NCBI GenBank assembly: GCA_964017235.1
Contig: OZ024928.1
Span: 89,089,566 to 89,153,565, forward strand
From: Sabellastarte sp. h YS-2021
Lineage: Eukaryota; Annelida; Polychaeta; Sabellida; Sabellidae
Reading direction: 5' to 3'
DNA length: 64,000 bases
Positions 48,901 to 56,230 of the stretch are shown here, piece after piece. Within the stretch, counting starts at the first letter, position 1, and each line of letters begins with the position of its first letter. Position numbers and translations under genes: made by a program. The notes beneath the pieces were generated by a model. That model saw only the letters and a list, made by a program, of their open reading frames with translations, did not search any database and had not been told where the DNA came from.

Positions 48901-51900
48901 CCAACCAAAGCATTCGCAGCCATAAGAGCAGCATGATGTGTCAGGTAACCTCTGAGACGGATACTTTCTCTTGTTTGTGACAATATGTGCAAGAGTATTC
49001 TGTACTGAATAATCTCCAGGTTGAAACTTGACACACATCTGAGCAGAGAATTACAATAGTTCAAATCACTACTAACCAAGGCATTTCCAGCAAGGTCAGC
49101 AATTTCACGGGTTAGATACTGTCTAATTTGATGGTGATCATGCATTTGGAGAAAACAAAACCAACAGTTATAGGCATTTGGCAAAATGCCCCTGTCCTTC
49201 AACTACCATCTAACAGCTGTATGTGAACTTGTGTTACAGTGGCCCATCGTCCCATTCCTTGAACGTGCCACGGAAGTTTTAAAATGTTTAAAATTTATGC
49301 ATCAGAATTTGTCACCATCATTCACCATCGGTCACCATCTGTTCTGTGCCCTATCACCATTCCTTTTTGCATGTGTCTCCGTCCCTGTTCATCCATTTCA
49401 GTGACCTTCCATATATATTTTTTTATGCGGTAGTGTCACAGTGGTATTTGTGTTTTTTATAAGGTTGTGACTTCTTCTCGTTTCAGAAGAACATGTTCAT
49501 CTGATGGCTACTGAAGGTCAGTTGAGGTTAACTGAGGTTGACTCTTATTGAAAAATGTACTACTGTCGTCTTACTGTTACTGATGATTACACATTATGTC
49601 TCGTCAGTGGCTGTGTGTGTCATAGCTTATAGATACCGCAAATCTCAGACAACATGAAGCATCCTGGGAGGCTGTTTCGCCGCCAAGGAAAACTTCTAGC
49701 CACAGTGTATACTGCTTGTAGTGTGACTGTGTGAATGGAGCATTAGTTTTCTAAAACTGTCAGCAGGGTGAAGAAGATTGTTCAGGATATTGACAGGAAA
49801 ATCAGAGGAGAGTTTTGACAGTGAATTCAGTTTTATCAGGGTTAAGTTTTAATTTACAAAGAGACAACCATCTTTGTACATCTTGAAAAGAAACGTTCAG
49901 CTATGTAAAAAAAAAGCTTAGTCAGAACAGTTGAAGGCAGCATTCTTATGGAATAAATGAACAAATAACTGGGTATAATCAGTGTAAAAATGGAATCTGA
50001 TATTGGGATGAAAGCCAATGATTTTACTTAGTGGAGTTGTATAAGTGAAAACAACAGTGGTCCCAGTAATGACCCCTGGGGACTCCACATATAAACTTGT
50101 GCAAGTCAGACTGTGTCAAACATTTCTTAATGGCGTCACAGCCATCACTCAAGCAGGAGATAAACCACTTGAGGACAATTCCACTCAGACCAAATCAGGA
50201 TTTGAGATAACCAAGAAGAGTATCATGGTCAATAATGTCAAAGGTTGCAGACAGGTCAAGCAACACTACAGTCGTTGGTTCACCCTATGCCAGAGAGCAT
50301 TGGACATCATTTTTCATTGACAGTAGAGCTGTTTCAGTTGAAATACCTTGTTTGTGAGCACACTGGTGAGGACTGTCAAGCTTATTGATATGAGTTGTCA
50401 AGGTCACTGCAGCAAAAGTCAAAGGTCAAGGTCACTTCATGATGCAGCATACCTACACCCCCCTGGCCAATGTCCCTACCAAGTATCAACTTCCTACACC
50501 TTATGATTTCTGAGATATAGCCTGGACAAGATTTGTAAGGCCAAGGTCACTACAGCAAGTTCAAAGGTCAAGTGAAGACCAAAATATGATATTGCACACT
50601 TACATCCCCCAACCAAAGTCCCTACCAAGTATTAACTTCCTACACCTCATGGTTTCTGGATACAGTCGAGACAAACTTTATCCTGCCGTCCATCTGGACA
50701 CCATGGGTGAAAATGATACTCGCATAGCCCTTAAAGGCTGTGGGGTTAAAAAAAAATACACCCAGATCTATTAATGCATACATTACAAATATATTGGAAA
50801 TTAATGGAAATATTGTTAATTACTTCATTATTACTGACAAAGTACCTTCACTGAAGTACATTATAAGACCGGAAATGAGCAGACAACCAAAAACAATGCA
50901 GTGCGCATTTTTTGTCATAAATTTTCTGCAGCAATAAATGGATGATTGTCAACAACAGAATACACAACCCCACAGCCAAAATATTAGTGGTGGGACTGTT
51001 TACAGAAATCAAAACCAGTTACCGGGGCTTTGAAACGAACGAATGGTATTTTGTAGGCTTGTTACTGGTATTGATTATTTCTTGTGGGCATGAGCCAGAA
51101 CTTGCAACTGGAAATGGCTTTCGCGAAATATTAAAAAGTATGTAAACATGACTTTTGCTCAATATATAATTTTTTTTTTTGTCATTTTGATGAAGTATAA
51201 ACCATTAGAAAGCCAGTATAAAGTAAAAATGTGACTTATTTCACCAAATATATATATATTTTTTGTCATTTTGATGAAGTATCAACCATTAGAAAAACTA
51301 AAATGATGACATTTTCAATAACCGGTTCCCAAATATTCCTTGCGGATTTTGTTATTTATACCAGAAGCAAACGAAAAACTGCTTACCGGTTTATCGTTCA
51401 CACCACTACAAAATATATGTGGTGCTGCATGTAAGAAATAATATTTATGTATTATAAATGCAGCAGGTCTTTAAAACAGACATTAAGTCCTCAGTTTAAT
51501 ACTTTATGACTGCTACAGAGGATAGCCCTTCCACCATCAAAAATCGTGCTATCACATCATCTATTATTCTATCAGAAGTGCTGTCCTTTATACAATCATC
51601 TCAGTGACCACCATGGAGCAGCCATAAAGTACTCACCCTTAGAAAGTGGACCACCGTCGCTGATTGATAACCCAAAGTCCAAAGACATAATTTTTTCATC
51701 ATGTCATCTGGCATTTTGATTCCAACATACAGTTCATAAGATGGTATTGTATATATTGTAATGATTTTAATGTATTGAAAGTGTTTTTCAACTTGAATTT
51801 CATACCTCCTTATATTTTCTGTGTGATGAATTGCCGTGTACATAGACATAGAATAGAAACATTTATATAGCGCAAAATTGATGCAACATCCTCTAATGCG

Positions 51901-54637
51901 CTTGAAATCAAAAAGGGAAAGTCGAGGGACGTTCGAGGTCATGATCCAAGATTAGCGCCCGCCAGGGAGATGTACTATGGTGGAGGATATGCTAATCTAA
52001 ACAAGTAGGTCTTTAGCTGGCTACGGAAACCTGTTATTGTTTGTTGTGATCGTACTGATTGTGGGAGTCTGTTCCATTCTATGGGGGAAGCCACTACAAA
52101 ACCTCTCCTACCGATGGCCTTTTTGTGAGAGGCTGAGGAAAGAGAAAGACGATTTCCACGTGTTAGACAACTGGTTTTGATCAAGGATGATAGGTATATG
52201 GGTTGAGAGAAATTTATAGCCTTGAAAGTAATGGTAATGGTAATGGTTACACTGAATGAATTACATTCATGGTTGCTGACAAGAACTCGCTGACAGATTA
52301 TTTAAATACAAAAATGACCCTTGCAGCTTTTATAACACTAAAATATTGCCATAAATTGTTTTAAAATGTATTATATATCTGCAATCATTCATTTCCCTTC
52401 ATTAAAACATGTATACTACGAAAACGTGATGAAATTTCTCAAGTTTAAGTATGTGTGTAACTTAACAGACCATTCACAATAAAATGACAGAGGAGTTCAT
52501 CTTTTGGACAGTAAAAACGTGATTTACCTGCTTTGAAGAGATGTATAAATGATTATTTGAATATTGCAACGTCTTTTCAGTGAAAAAATTAGACGTGGTT
52601 ACCTCGGCTCTACTTTACTTGCGTCTAGAGCCGTGGCATGACCCCACATAGAACTGGAGATTTGCAAAAAATCTTTTTCTGTTGAATAAAACTTGAAAAA
52701 ATGACTGAAAATGGTTTTATATAATTAGAAACAGTTGGTATTAATCCAAGGACACAACAAATACAATACTTGTACAAAATATATACTATTTAACACAGCT
52801 TTTAATAAAAGAACATTTTCCAATTTTTGGAGAAATGGTCCGAAAACCCTGGAAAGTCAGGAAATGTCATTTATTTTTTGTCAAACATGTTTGCATGTTG
52901 ATTGGTTATTGAAGAAAATGAAACAAAATAGTTGTGGGAACAGTTATATGCACACATTTGTATGATGTTTTATGCAAATCTCCAGTTCTATATGGGGTCG
53001 TGCCACGGCTCTACACCCAAGTAAAGTAGAGGGGATACGTGCATATCGCACCCACTTCAAATCGCTACCGCTAACTCGCACCCACAAATCACACCCGTTT
53101 TAAAAATCATATTTTATATGGCAAGGTTATTTCCCGGGACGTCCCGATATGTAACATATTGGATATATGTCGGGAAGTGCTAAATCGTGAGAACTGGGAA
53201 GTGCTTCATCACGGCAGTAGCACCAACTCATTAATATTCATGAGAAGATATGAGGTCATGGATTTCCCTTGGGGTTTGTAGCAATACTTTATAAAATGGA
53301 AGTATCAAAGAAGATCAGATACTTCAAACTTGAGAACTCATGGCAGTAGCTCCAACTCATTAATATTCATAAGAAGATATGAGGTCACGGATTTCCCTTG
53401 GGGTTTGTAGCAATACTTTATAAAATGGAAGTGTCAAAGAAGATCAGATACTTCAATCAATTTGAGAACTCACAGCAGTAGCACCAACTCATTAATATTC
53501 ATGAGAAGATATCATATGAGGTCACAGATTTCCCAGGATTTCTAACAATAAAAAAATCAACCAATGAAATTATTTCCCGACATTTAGCCAGCAAGTTACA
53601 TATCGGGATGTCCTGTGATTTAACTACTTGCGTATTTTATAATAGGATTTTTGTCTAAACTCACGGCATTGCAATAAGTATCAGGCTCGACAGTTCAGTT
53701 AATTTATTAGCGGTAGATGTGCTTAACAATTGCATTGAATATATAATACGTCACGGAAATCTGTGGGGTTTCCCAATAAATGTATGTGTAGGTAACTACG
53801 TTTATGAAAAAAATGACAAAAAATGGAGTAATAACATGTTATTAATTAAAAATTTGTCGGCGAGTTGATGTCTGCGCGTTGTCTTGTCAGTGATTTGCTC
53901 ATATACCTAATTTACTTGTGTGTAGGGCTGAAGAAACCACTATTAGGTTGGACAGCACTTGAGAAGCAAGTTTCGCTCTGAACCCGGTCCCTCTAAATAC
54001 CGTTCGGGGCTCCACATGGTACTCTCCGAACGGTAAACATGTGGAGTCACATTTATAAAGATTGAGTTGTAATAACACTACAATTTAATTTTTTGGGAGT
54101 CACTTTCATAAAAATTGAGTTGTATTAACCCCACAATTGAATTTTTATCAAAGGATTCTATTCTATTTATTTATCAAAGGATTCTATTCTATTTAATTTT
54201 ATCAAAGGATTCTATTCTATTCAAATTGCAAGAAGTCCTCTGCCAGGTATATAGCCAGAAAATGTGGTGTTTACCAAAAAAATGTGTATACAAAGCAGGT
54301 TTTAGATGTGTTTAAAACCCTGCGGAGCCTCCACACGGTGTTTAGTGGGACCTTACATTATCCAAAACAAATAAATGTGTACACAAAGCAGGTTTTAGGG
54401 GTGTTTAAAACTCCGCACGTTTACCGTGTGGAGATACCGTGCGGAGCCTCCACACGGTGTTTAGTGGAATCTTACATTATCGCTCAAACGGGAGTAAGTT
54501 CGTCTATCGTAGCTACAATTCAATTACTTTACCTCATCTGAAAATCCACCCCAGAGAAATAAAAACTTTCCAACCACGACTGTGACATGACCTGATCGTT
54601 TTTGGGGCCGATATAGACTTTCACATACAGATTCCAT
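27729..54637 (-). CDS. KLHDC2: KLHDC2-like kelch-propeller protein, CUL2 E3 ligase substrate receptor (11 coding exons)
   Basis: The exons join without a phase conflict: 54637-54533, 47926-47847, 46772-46668, 45751-45626, 45240-45159, 41229-41158, 39643-39501, 38767-38655, 34952-34792, 29285-29233 and 27906-27729. All have AG acceptors and GT donors. The product is 405 aa, against 406 for human KLHDC2. It is six kelch blades followed by a C-terminal tail with KSLLRLCLDAAF and LPKDLSKVL, the positions of the BC box and CUL2 box. KLHDC2 recruits proteins with C-terminal Gly-Gly degrons to CUL2-Elongin for ubiquitination. In the human protein the pocket uses R236, R241 and S269; here R217, R222 and S250 keep the same spacing. 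A KLHDC1-type paralogue is the main alternative. Introns total about 26 kb and are packed with repeats. Confidence 0.9.
28705..28852 (-). mobile_element. tRNA-derived SINE (family 1), 5'-truncated, in intron 10
   Basis: Minus-strand match to the body of family 1 (ACCAGTACATACAGTTGGTC in the plus reading). The tRNA-like head is missing. Confidence 0.75.
29233..29285 (-). CDS. KLHDC2: KLHDC2 coding exon 10 (53-bp microexon)
   Basis: Encodes EYSNDLVIFRLAPKSLL, matching SNEILIFSVQPKSLV of the human protein. Acceptor ATTTCAG, donor GAG|GTATGT. It is easy to miss because it is short and lies 5.5 kb from exon 9. Confidence 0.9.
29910..30500. repeat. diverged composite repeat, related to 35,629-36,350
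   Basis: Shares GACCTTGAAGGAGGG, TTCCCAGCCCATGA, CCTCTAGGACCAATAATAA and AAAATGAGGCCAAAAATATT with the block at 35,629-36,350. The AAAATGAGGCC module is itself duplicated, at about 30,218 and 30,378. It lies in intron 9. Confidence 0.75.
31113..31147. repeat. (TA)n microsatellite
   Basis: TA repeats interrupted by CATG. Confidence 0.9.
31506..31765 (-). mobile_element. tRNA-derived SINE (family 1), full length with TSD
   Basis: Body 31,521-31,750. On the minus strand it begins GGGGCCACGGTGGCAGAGTG (box A) with box B GGGGTTCGATTCCC. It ends GAAAGCGACGTAAAACCCC with a short A/T tail. A perfect 15-bp duplication, TAGGATCTCATTTAA, flanks it at 31,506-31,520 and 31,751-31,765. It is the best reference copy of the family here and sits in intron 9. 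Confidence 0.95.
32575..33833. mobile_element. hairpin-ended tandem-repeat element A (HINE-like), intron 9
   Basis: The left end has TACCCCACAGCCTTA (32,575-32,589). Its reverse complement, TAAGGGCTGTGGGGTA, forms the right arm of a terminal hairpin at 33,803-33,833. The core holds about five tandem units of roughly 140 bp (33,040-33,750) rich in CAAGGTCA steps. No coding capacity. The plan is that of Helentron-associated non-autonomous elements described from bivalves. Confidence 0.7.
33040..33750. repeat. about 140-bp tandem repeat, core of element A
   Basis: The unit contains TTTTATAGGTCAAGGTCACT, CTAACCAATGTCCCTACC and ATCAACTTCCTACACCTTAC, and repeats about five times. Two diverged units of the same family occur at 50,395-50,690. 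Confidence 0.9.
33879..34410. repeat. 125-150-bp tandem repeat, four copies
   Basis: The unit contains GACGGAATTACACCAATTTC and ACCTGTCAAGTTTGAATTCG. Copies start near 33,880, 34,015, 34,145 and 34,285. It starts within 50 bases of element A's hairpin end. Confidence 0.9.
34792..34952 (-). CDS. KLHDC2: KLHDC2 coding exon 9
   Basis: Encodes DAWVLDRESLQWTEIYSPLN, then TPRLWHTAAVTCDNEVLVFG and GCCNNIMDDEVET, the last complete blade. Human KLHDC2 has PRLWHTA and VFGGCANN here. Acceptor GTTTCAG, donor ACG|GTGAGT. Confidence 0.95.
35358..35377. repeat. isolated 20-base hairpin
   Basis: AGTGCCCGTGAACGGGCACT is a 9-bp perfect stem with a two-base loop, in intron 8. It resembles terminal hairpins of the elements nearby but its partner end was not found. 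Confidence 0.85.
35629..36350. repeat. GACCTTGAAGGAGGGGTCC tandem block with 3' module
   Basis: Four units of about 120-145 bp start near 35,629, 35,772, 35,893 and 36,037. Each carries TTGACCTTGAAGGAGGGG and CCCATGATTTCCT. A module with AAAATGAGGCCAAAAATATT follows. It abuts the 155-bp satellite. Confidence 0.85.
36351..37970. repeat. satellite array, about 155-bp monomer, intron 8
   Basis: Roughly ten monomers carry GATTTACTCAACAGTGAGAA, AGCTATTACTCAGCTATG and TATGTTATAGCTGACCCAAA. In the distal part a three-monomer unit of 477 bp repeats: GAAGTTACTGAAAAGCCCAA occurs at 37,311 and 37,788. AT-rich with no coding. Confidence 0.92.
37971..38340. repeat. 3' flank of the 155-bp array, likely element right end
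   Basis: Single-copy here, with TTGGTGGGGGTACCCCCCTT and a GC-rich partly palindromic stretch CGCGGACGCGGACGCCCACG near 38,294. Probably the right end of the element that carries the array. Confidence 0.45.
38655..38767 (-). CDS. KLHDC2: KLHDC2 coding exon 8
   Basis: Encodes LHIDGPEPDGRSWHTFSAVP, then PNYFLLVGGYTTDFEPL. Ser250 in GRSWH corresponds to human Ser269. Acceptor TTTGCAG, donor TTG|GTAAGT. Confidence 0.93.
39501..39643 (-). CDS. KLHDC2: KLHDC2 coding exon 7
   Basis: Encodes GDIPLPRAAHAVAKFDNSSH, then LYLFGGRHKDQRMNDLYCLN. It carries the two arginines (R217, R222) that correspond to the human degron-pocket pair in GGRYRDARMND. Acceptor TTTGTAG, donor AAG|GTAGCA. Confidence 0.93.
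40083..40553. mobile_element. non-autonomous element starting CCTCCGCCAAGGAGG, intron 6
   Basis: The 5' end is a hairpin, CCTCCGCCAAGGAGG, and the 3' end reads GGTGGAGGTCTGCGCTCTCT. The core has two copies of a block with GATAACTCAAAAA and TCAGGATATGTCC. To my knowledge this repeat type is common in marine invertebrate genomes. Confidence 0.75.
40907..41055 (+). mobile_element. tRNA-derived SINE-like (family 3), diverged
   Basis: Box B-like ATGTTTAAACCC and a tail AAAACACCAACTTTGACA resemble the element at 10,690-10,842. Box A is eroded. Confidence 0.45.
41158..41229 (-). CDS. KLHDC2: KLHDC2 coding exon 6
   Basis: Encodes SECWNNQLLEFDVEEEIWRD and VKCT. The acceptor TTTCAG at 41,230 keeps phase; an alternative CTTATAG six bases upstream would add two residues. 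Donor ACG|GTAAAT. Confidence 0.88.
41311..44643. mobile_element. hairpin-ended tandem-repeat element B (HINE-like), intron 5
   Basis: The left end TTATCTCCCGCCG (41,311-41,323) is the exact reverse complement of CGGCGGGAGATAA (44,631-44,643). The latter forms the right arm of a hairpin around CCCGGGCTAAAGCCCGG. The core is a satellite array with single-copy stretches. At 3.3 kb it is the largest of the three such elements in this gene. No transposase or Rep/helicase seen. Confidence 0.75.
42720..44460. repeat. 321-bp dimeric satellite array inside element B
   Basis: AGCTATTACTCACTTATGGC or close variants start at about 43,026, 43,347, 43,667, 43,988 and 44,309, a 320-321 base step. Each step holds two related 160-bp halves, one with CACTTATGGCATGCAATGGA and one with CAGCTATxCAATGTGCAACAG. 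The halves are related to the 155-bp monomer at 36,351-37,970. Confidence 0.92.
45159..45240 (-). CDS. KLHDC2: KLHDC2 coding exon 5
   Basis: Encodes IYWFGGYGSNSKGYIHEHGY and FIVDSIA, the FGGYG blade 3 segment. Acceptor TTACAG, donor GCA|GTAAGT. Confidence 0.9.
45626..45751 (-). CDS. KLHDC2: KLHDC2 coding exon 4
   Basis: Encodes GRMNSLWRMDLNTKAWEEIR, then KEGALRPSPRDKGSAWSHNN. The acceptor ATAATAG at 45,752 was chosen because it keeps phase with exon 3 and matches the human protein's length. An acceptor further upstream would add residues in the wrong frame. Donor AA|GTAAGC. Confidence 0.85.
46242..46259. repeat. poly-G tract
   Basis: About 18 G with no other interest; length uncertain. Confidence 0.85.
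46668..46772 (-). CDS. KLHDC2: KLHDC2 coding exon 3
   Basis: Encodes INAICNGSPPPGLAGASAVI then VNDGLYIIFGHSGR, blade 2. The usual GG doublet of the kelch motif reads FGHSG, as FGGHHS does in human KLHDC2. Acceptor CTTTAG, donor ATT|GTGAGT. Confidence 0.9.
46986..47736. mobile_element. hairpin-ended tandem-repeat element C (HINE-like), intron 2
   Basis: The left end has AACCCCAGCCC at 46,986. The right end is the hairpin AACCCCAGCC-TTTATG-GGCTGGGGTT (47,711-47,736), whose right arm is the inverse of the left end. The core has two tandem units of about 170 bp with TGTTGCCATGGCAACAGTT and CCTAATCAGCTCTAG. Confidence 0.75.
47847..47926 (-). CDS. KLHDC2: KLHDC2 coding exon 2
   Basis: Encodes IHNNTLYESKYLPPGEMWVY followed by HSDTDQ and the first two bases of a Trp codon. 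It matches the blade 1 segment of human KLHDC2 that ends in ELWIYNMETGRW. Acceptor TTTTAG, donor TG|GTAAGA. Confidence 0.9.
48300..49165 (-). pseudogene. non-LTR retrotransposon RT C-terminal fragment, intron 1
   Basis: A minus-strand open stretch of over 260 codons reads as the C-terminal thumb of a CR1/L2/Jockey-like RT: LRKLQCVQNSLAIIVTNTTK, SHITPVRKILHCLPIEHRSI, FKTALLVYKFLHCGYPKYF, then APKIWNDLPDDVRSATSLHS. It continues, across an inserted MITE, the RT fragment at 49,760-50,375. It is 5'-truncated and missing the endonuclease. Confidence 0.85.
49172..49745. mobile_element. MITE family M1, copy 3, inserted in a LINE fragment
   Basis: Shares ATGCCCCTGTCCTTCAACTA and TATAAGGTTGTGA with copy 2 (12,296-12,863). 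It ends GTGTGAATGGAGCATTAG. The left TIR is truncated. Its position between the two LINE RT pieces dates it as younger than the LINE. Confidence 0.7.
49760..50375 (-). pseudogene. non-LTR retrotransposon RT palm fragment, intron 1
   Basis: On the minus strand: KQGISTETALLSMKNDVQ, TTVVLLDLSATFDIIDHDTL, GVPRGSLLGPLLFS, and a decayed YxDD region reading YTDYTQLF. Several frameshifts. It is the upstream part of the RT at 48,300-49,165. Confidence 0.8.
50395..50755. repeat. truncated copy of element A family
   Basis: Two diverged units with CCAATGTCCCTACCAAGTAT, then the family right end with CCCTTAAAGGCTGTGGGGTT as terminal hairpin. The left end is missing; it abuts the LINE fragment. Confidence 0.8.
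50756..51819. other. intron 1 sequence, no gene recognised
   Basis: Contains a two-fold repeat of TTTTTTGTCATTTTGATGAAG (about 51,172 and 51,259). Otherwise unremarkable. Confidence 0.5.
51820..52200 (-). pseudogene. non-LTR retrotransposon 3'-end fragment, intron 1
   Basis: A minus-strand open stretch reads GRRGFVVASPIEWNRLPQSV, then RSQQTITGFRSQLKTYLF, a typical RT C-terminus before the stop. A 3' UTR-like segment with CGCATTAGAGGATGTTGCAT follows. A different subfamily from the 48,300-50,375 copy. Confidence 0.8.
52602..53034. mobile_element. TIR element with about 63-bp inverted repeats, intron 1
   Basis: Left 52,602-52,666 (CTCTACTTTACTTG...GTCTAGAGCCGTGGCA...GGAGATTTGCA) is inverted at 52,973-53,034 with few mismatches. 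No coding. Target-site duplication unclear. Confidence 0.85.
53127..53630. mobile_element. TIR element with a minisatellite core, intron 1
   Basis: The left end has TTATTTCCCGGGACGTCCCG followed by ATATGTAAC, and the right end its inverse around GTTACATATCGGGATGTCC. Between them three direct repeats of about 130 bp carry AACTCATTAATATTCATGAG, at about 53,225, 53,355 and 53,486. Confidence 0.8.
54042..54481. repeat. minisatellite cluster next to exon 1
   Basis: A 54-bp pair with GAGTCAC...ATTGAGTTGTA; then three 23-25-bp units TATCAAAGGATTCTATTCTA (54,147-54,215); then a roughly 90-110-bp direct duplication with CACAAAGCAGGTTTTAG and CCTCCACACGGTGTTTAGTG (54,291-54,481). Confidence 0.85.
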
Positions 54638-54670
54638 GATTTGTTTACATTTTTTCACCACTGTAGATAG
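54533..54670 (-). CDS. KLHDC2: KLHDC2 coding exon 1
   Basis: Encodes MESVCESLYRPQKRSGHVTV and VVGKFLFLWGGFSDE, the start of blade 1. The ATG at 54,637 gives the expected total length. The bases to 54,670 are probably 5' UTR in the same exon: a good acceptor (T-rich tract then CAG) lies just above 54,670, so a further 5' exon is likely. The frame is open above the ATG, so a longer N-terminus is not excluded. Donor GAG|GTAAAG. Confidence 0.85.
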
Positions 54671-54711
54671 CTGAAAAAAATTTGGAGGACTACTAAAGCC
54701 AGCTCCATCAC

Positions 54712-55127
54712 TAGGCGTATTTCACAACCAAGAATCTGCATAATCCGTCGAATCTAGATTCAGATTTGGATTCGTTGGATTAGCTAGATTCGTGAAATGC
54801 AATTTTCTATAGATCTGAATCTAAAATATGAAAATAAGATGAACCGACATAAATATAATATATTAATATATGCCAGTATATAGTAAAATAATATTATCAT
54901 ATTACAATATAATAAAAATTTCCCAAATGTTAAAATTTTTTCTCACATGTTGCTGCCATTATTTTACAAAGAATTATGGGTAATCCAAGGACACTGAATC
55001 TGTTGATCTACCTTGAGAGGTAGATCAACGGATTCATAATCCAGATTCAGATTCAAGTCACAAAACAAGCGAATCCGTTGATCTGACGAATCTAGATTCG
55101 ACGGATTACGGTTGTGAAATACGCCTA
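54712..55127. mobile_element. TIR element (MITE) 42 bp upstream of KLHDC2 exon 1
   Basis: TAGGCGTATTTCACAACC at 54,712 and GGTTGTGAAATACGCCTA ending 55,127 are perfect inverted repeats. Subterminal GAATCTAGATTCAGA-type palindromes extend them inward. A TA target duplication (TAGG...CCTA) is possible. It lies between exon 1 and the presumed promoter or upstream exon. Confidence 0.88.
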
Positions 55128-55159
55128 ATGCGTATACACGTACAATATTTTAAACCTCA

Positions 55160-55425
55160 ATCAGACTATATAGATTTATTTATTTATTTGGGGTTTTACA
55201 TCGCTTTCAACACTGTACAGGTCATATCACAACGGGTAGTTGGAAGGGCAGAGGAAACCAGTATATAGAGTTTGTCAGGGATCTGTGCTGTAAACTGCCA
55301 ACCAACGGCAAGCAACTACCAGCTTTCCCACTTGAGGCCGTGCCGGGAACCGAACCCCGGCCTCAGAGGTGGGAGGCGAGAGTCTTACCACTCTGCCACC
55401 GTAGCCCCCTATCAGACTATATAGA
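55160..55425 (-). mobile_element. tRNA-derived SINE (family 1), full length with TSD
   Basis: Body 55,175-55,410, nearly identical to 31,521-31,750. Minus-strand box A GGTGGCAGAGTGGTAA and box B GGGGTTCGGTTCCC, tail (AAAT)n. A perfect 15-bp duplication, ATCAGACTATATAGA, lies at 55,160-55,174 and 55,411-55,425. Confidence 0.95.
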
Positions 55426-56230
55426 ATGCGATGAATAATATAAAATGTTAACATTCGTTATTTGCTCTAATACTACATATTTTAGCTGAAACATGGTAAT
55501 TATTTTGAAAAATATTTGTAAAGTTGAAGCTTTTAACCTTTGATTCACTTTCAGTTTCTTAAAACAAATTTCTAGCCATCCAAGTCTGAGGTCATGTTTA
55601 AATCATTAAATGAGAGGTCACTTTTTTCAGAGGATATGTTTTAGAGAAATAGGAAGGTTTCTAGAGGTGTTAGCCACAAATAAAGTAATAGAAATGGAAA
55701 AGTATTGAATATAGAACATGATGACATTTATAATTCAATTTAAATGAAACATTGTGACAGTTTATAGGGTTAGAAGTATTCTACATTTGGAAACAATACA
55801 AGGCTGTTACACCAGTTCAAGGATTATTTACCAATATTGTGATATTGGATTGACCATATATGGCAAAGGATTTCATGTGGGCTGTCCTGTAACTAGTTTA
55901 AATTACCTTTTTTATGCACCTATATAAATTGTGTGTACTCCAGTGCACTTGTGTGATATGTAAACTTTCTGTTCTGTGGTGTGGGAAGAAGGCACAAACT
56001 GAGATATCTGACCGTTTTATAACATGTTACTTGTTTCTGTTTTTGTGATGGTGAAATAAAAGAGTACATGTGCTTACATTTTATGAACACATCTGGGGAT
56101 AGCTAACTGATTAATAACCAGTAACCTGTTTCTGTTCTATGAAGTTGGAATAAGGAGGTACATGTGATTACATTTTATGATCAAACACTGGAATATCTGA
56201 AAAGTCTATGCCAAGATACCTGTGAAGTTA

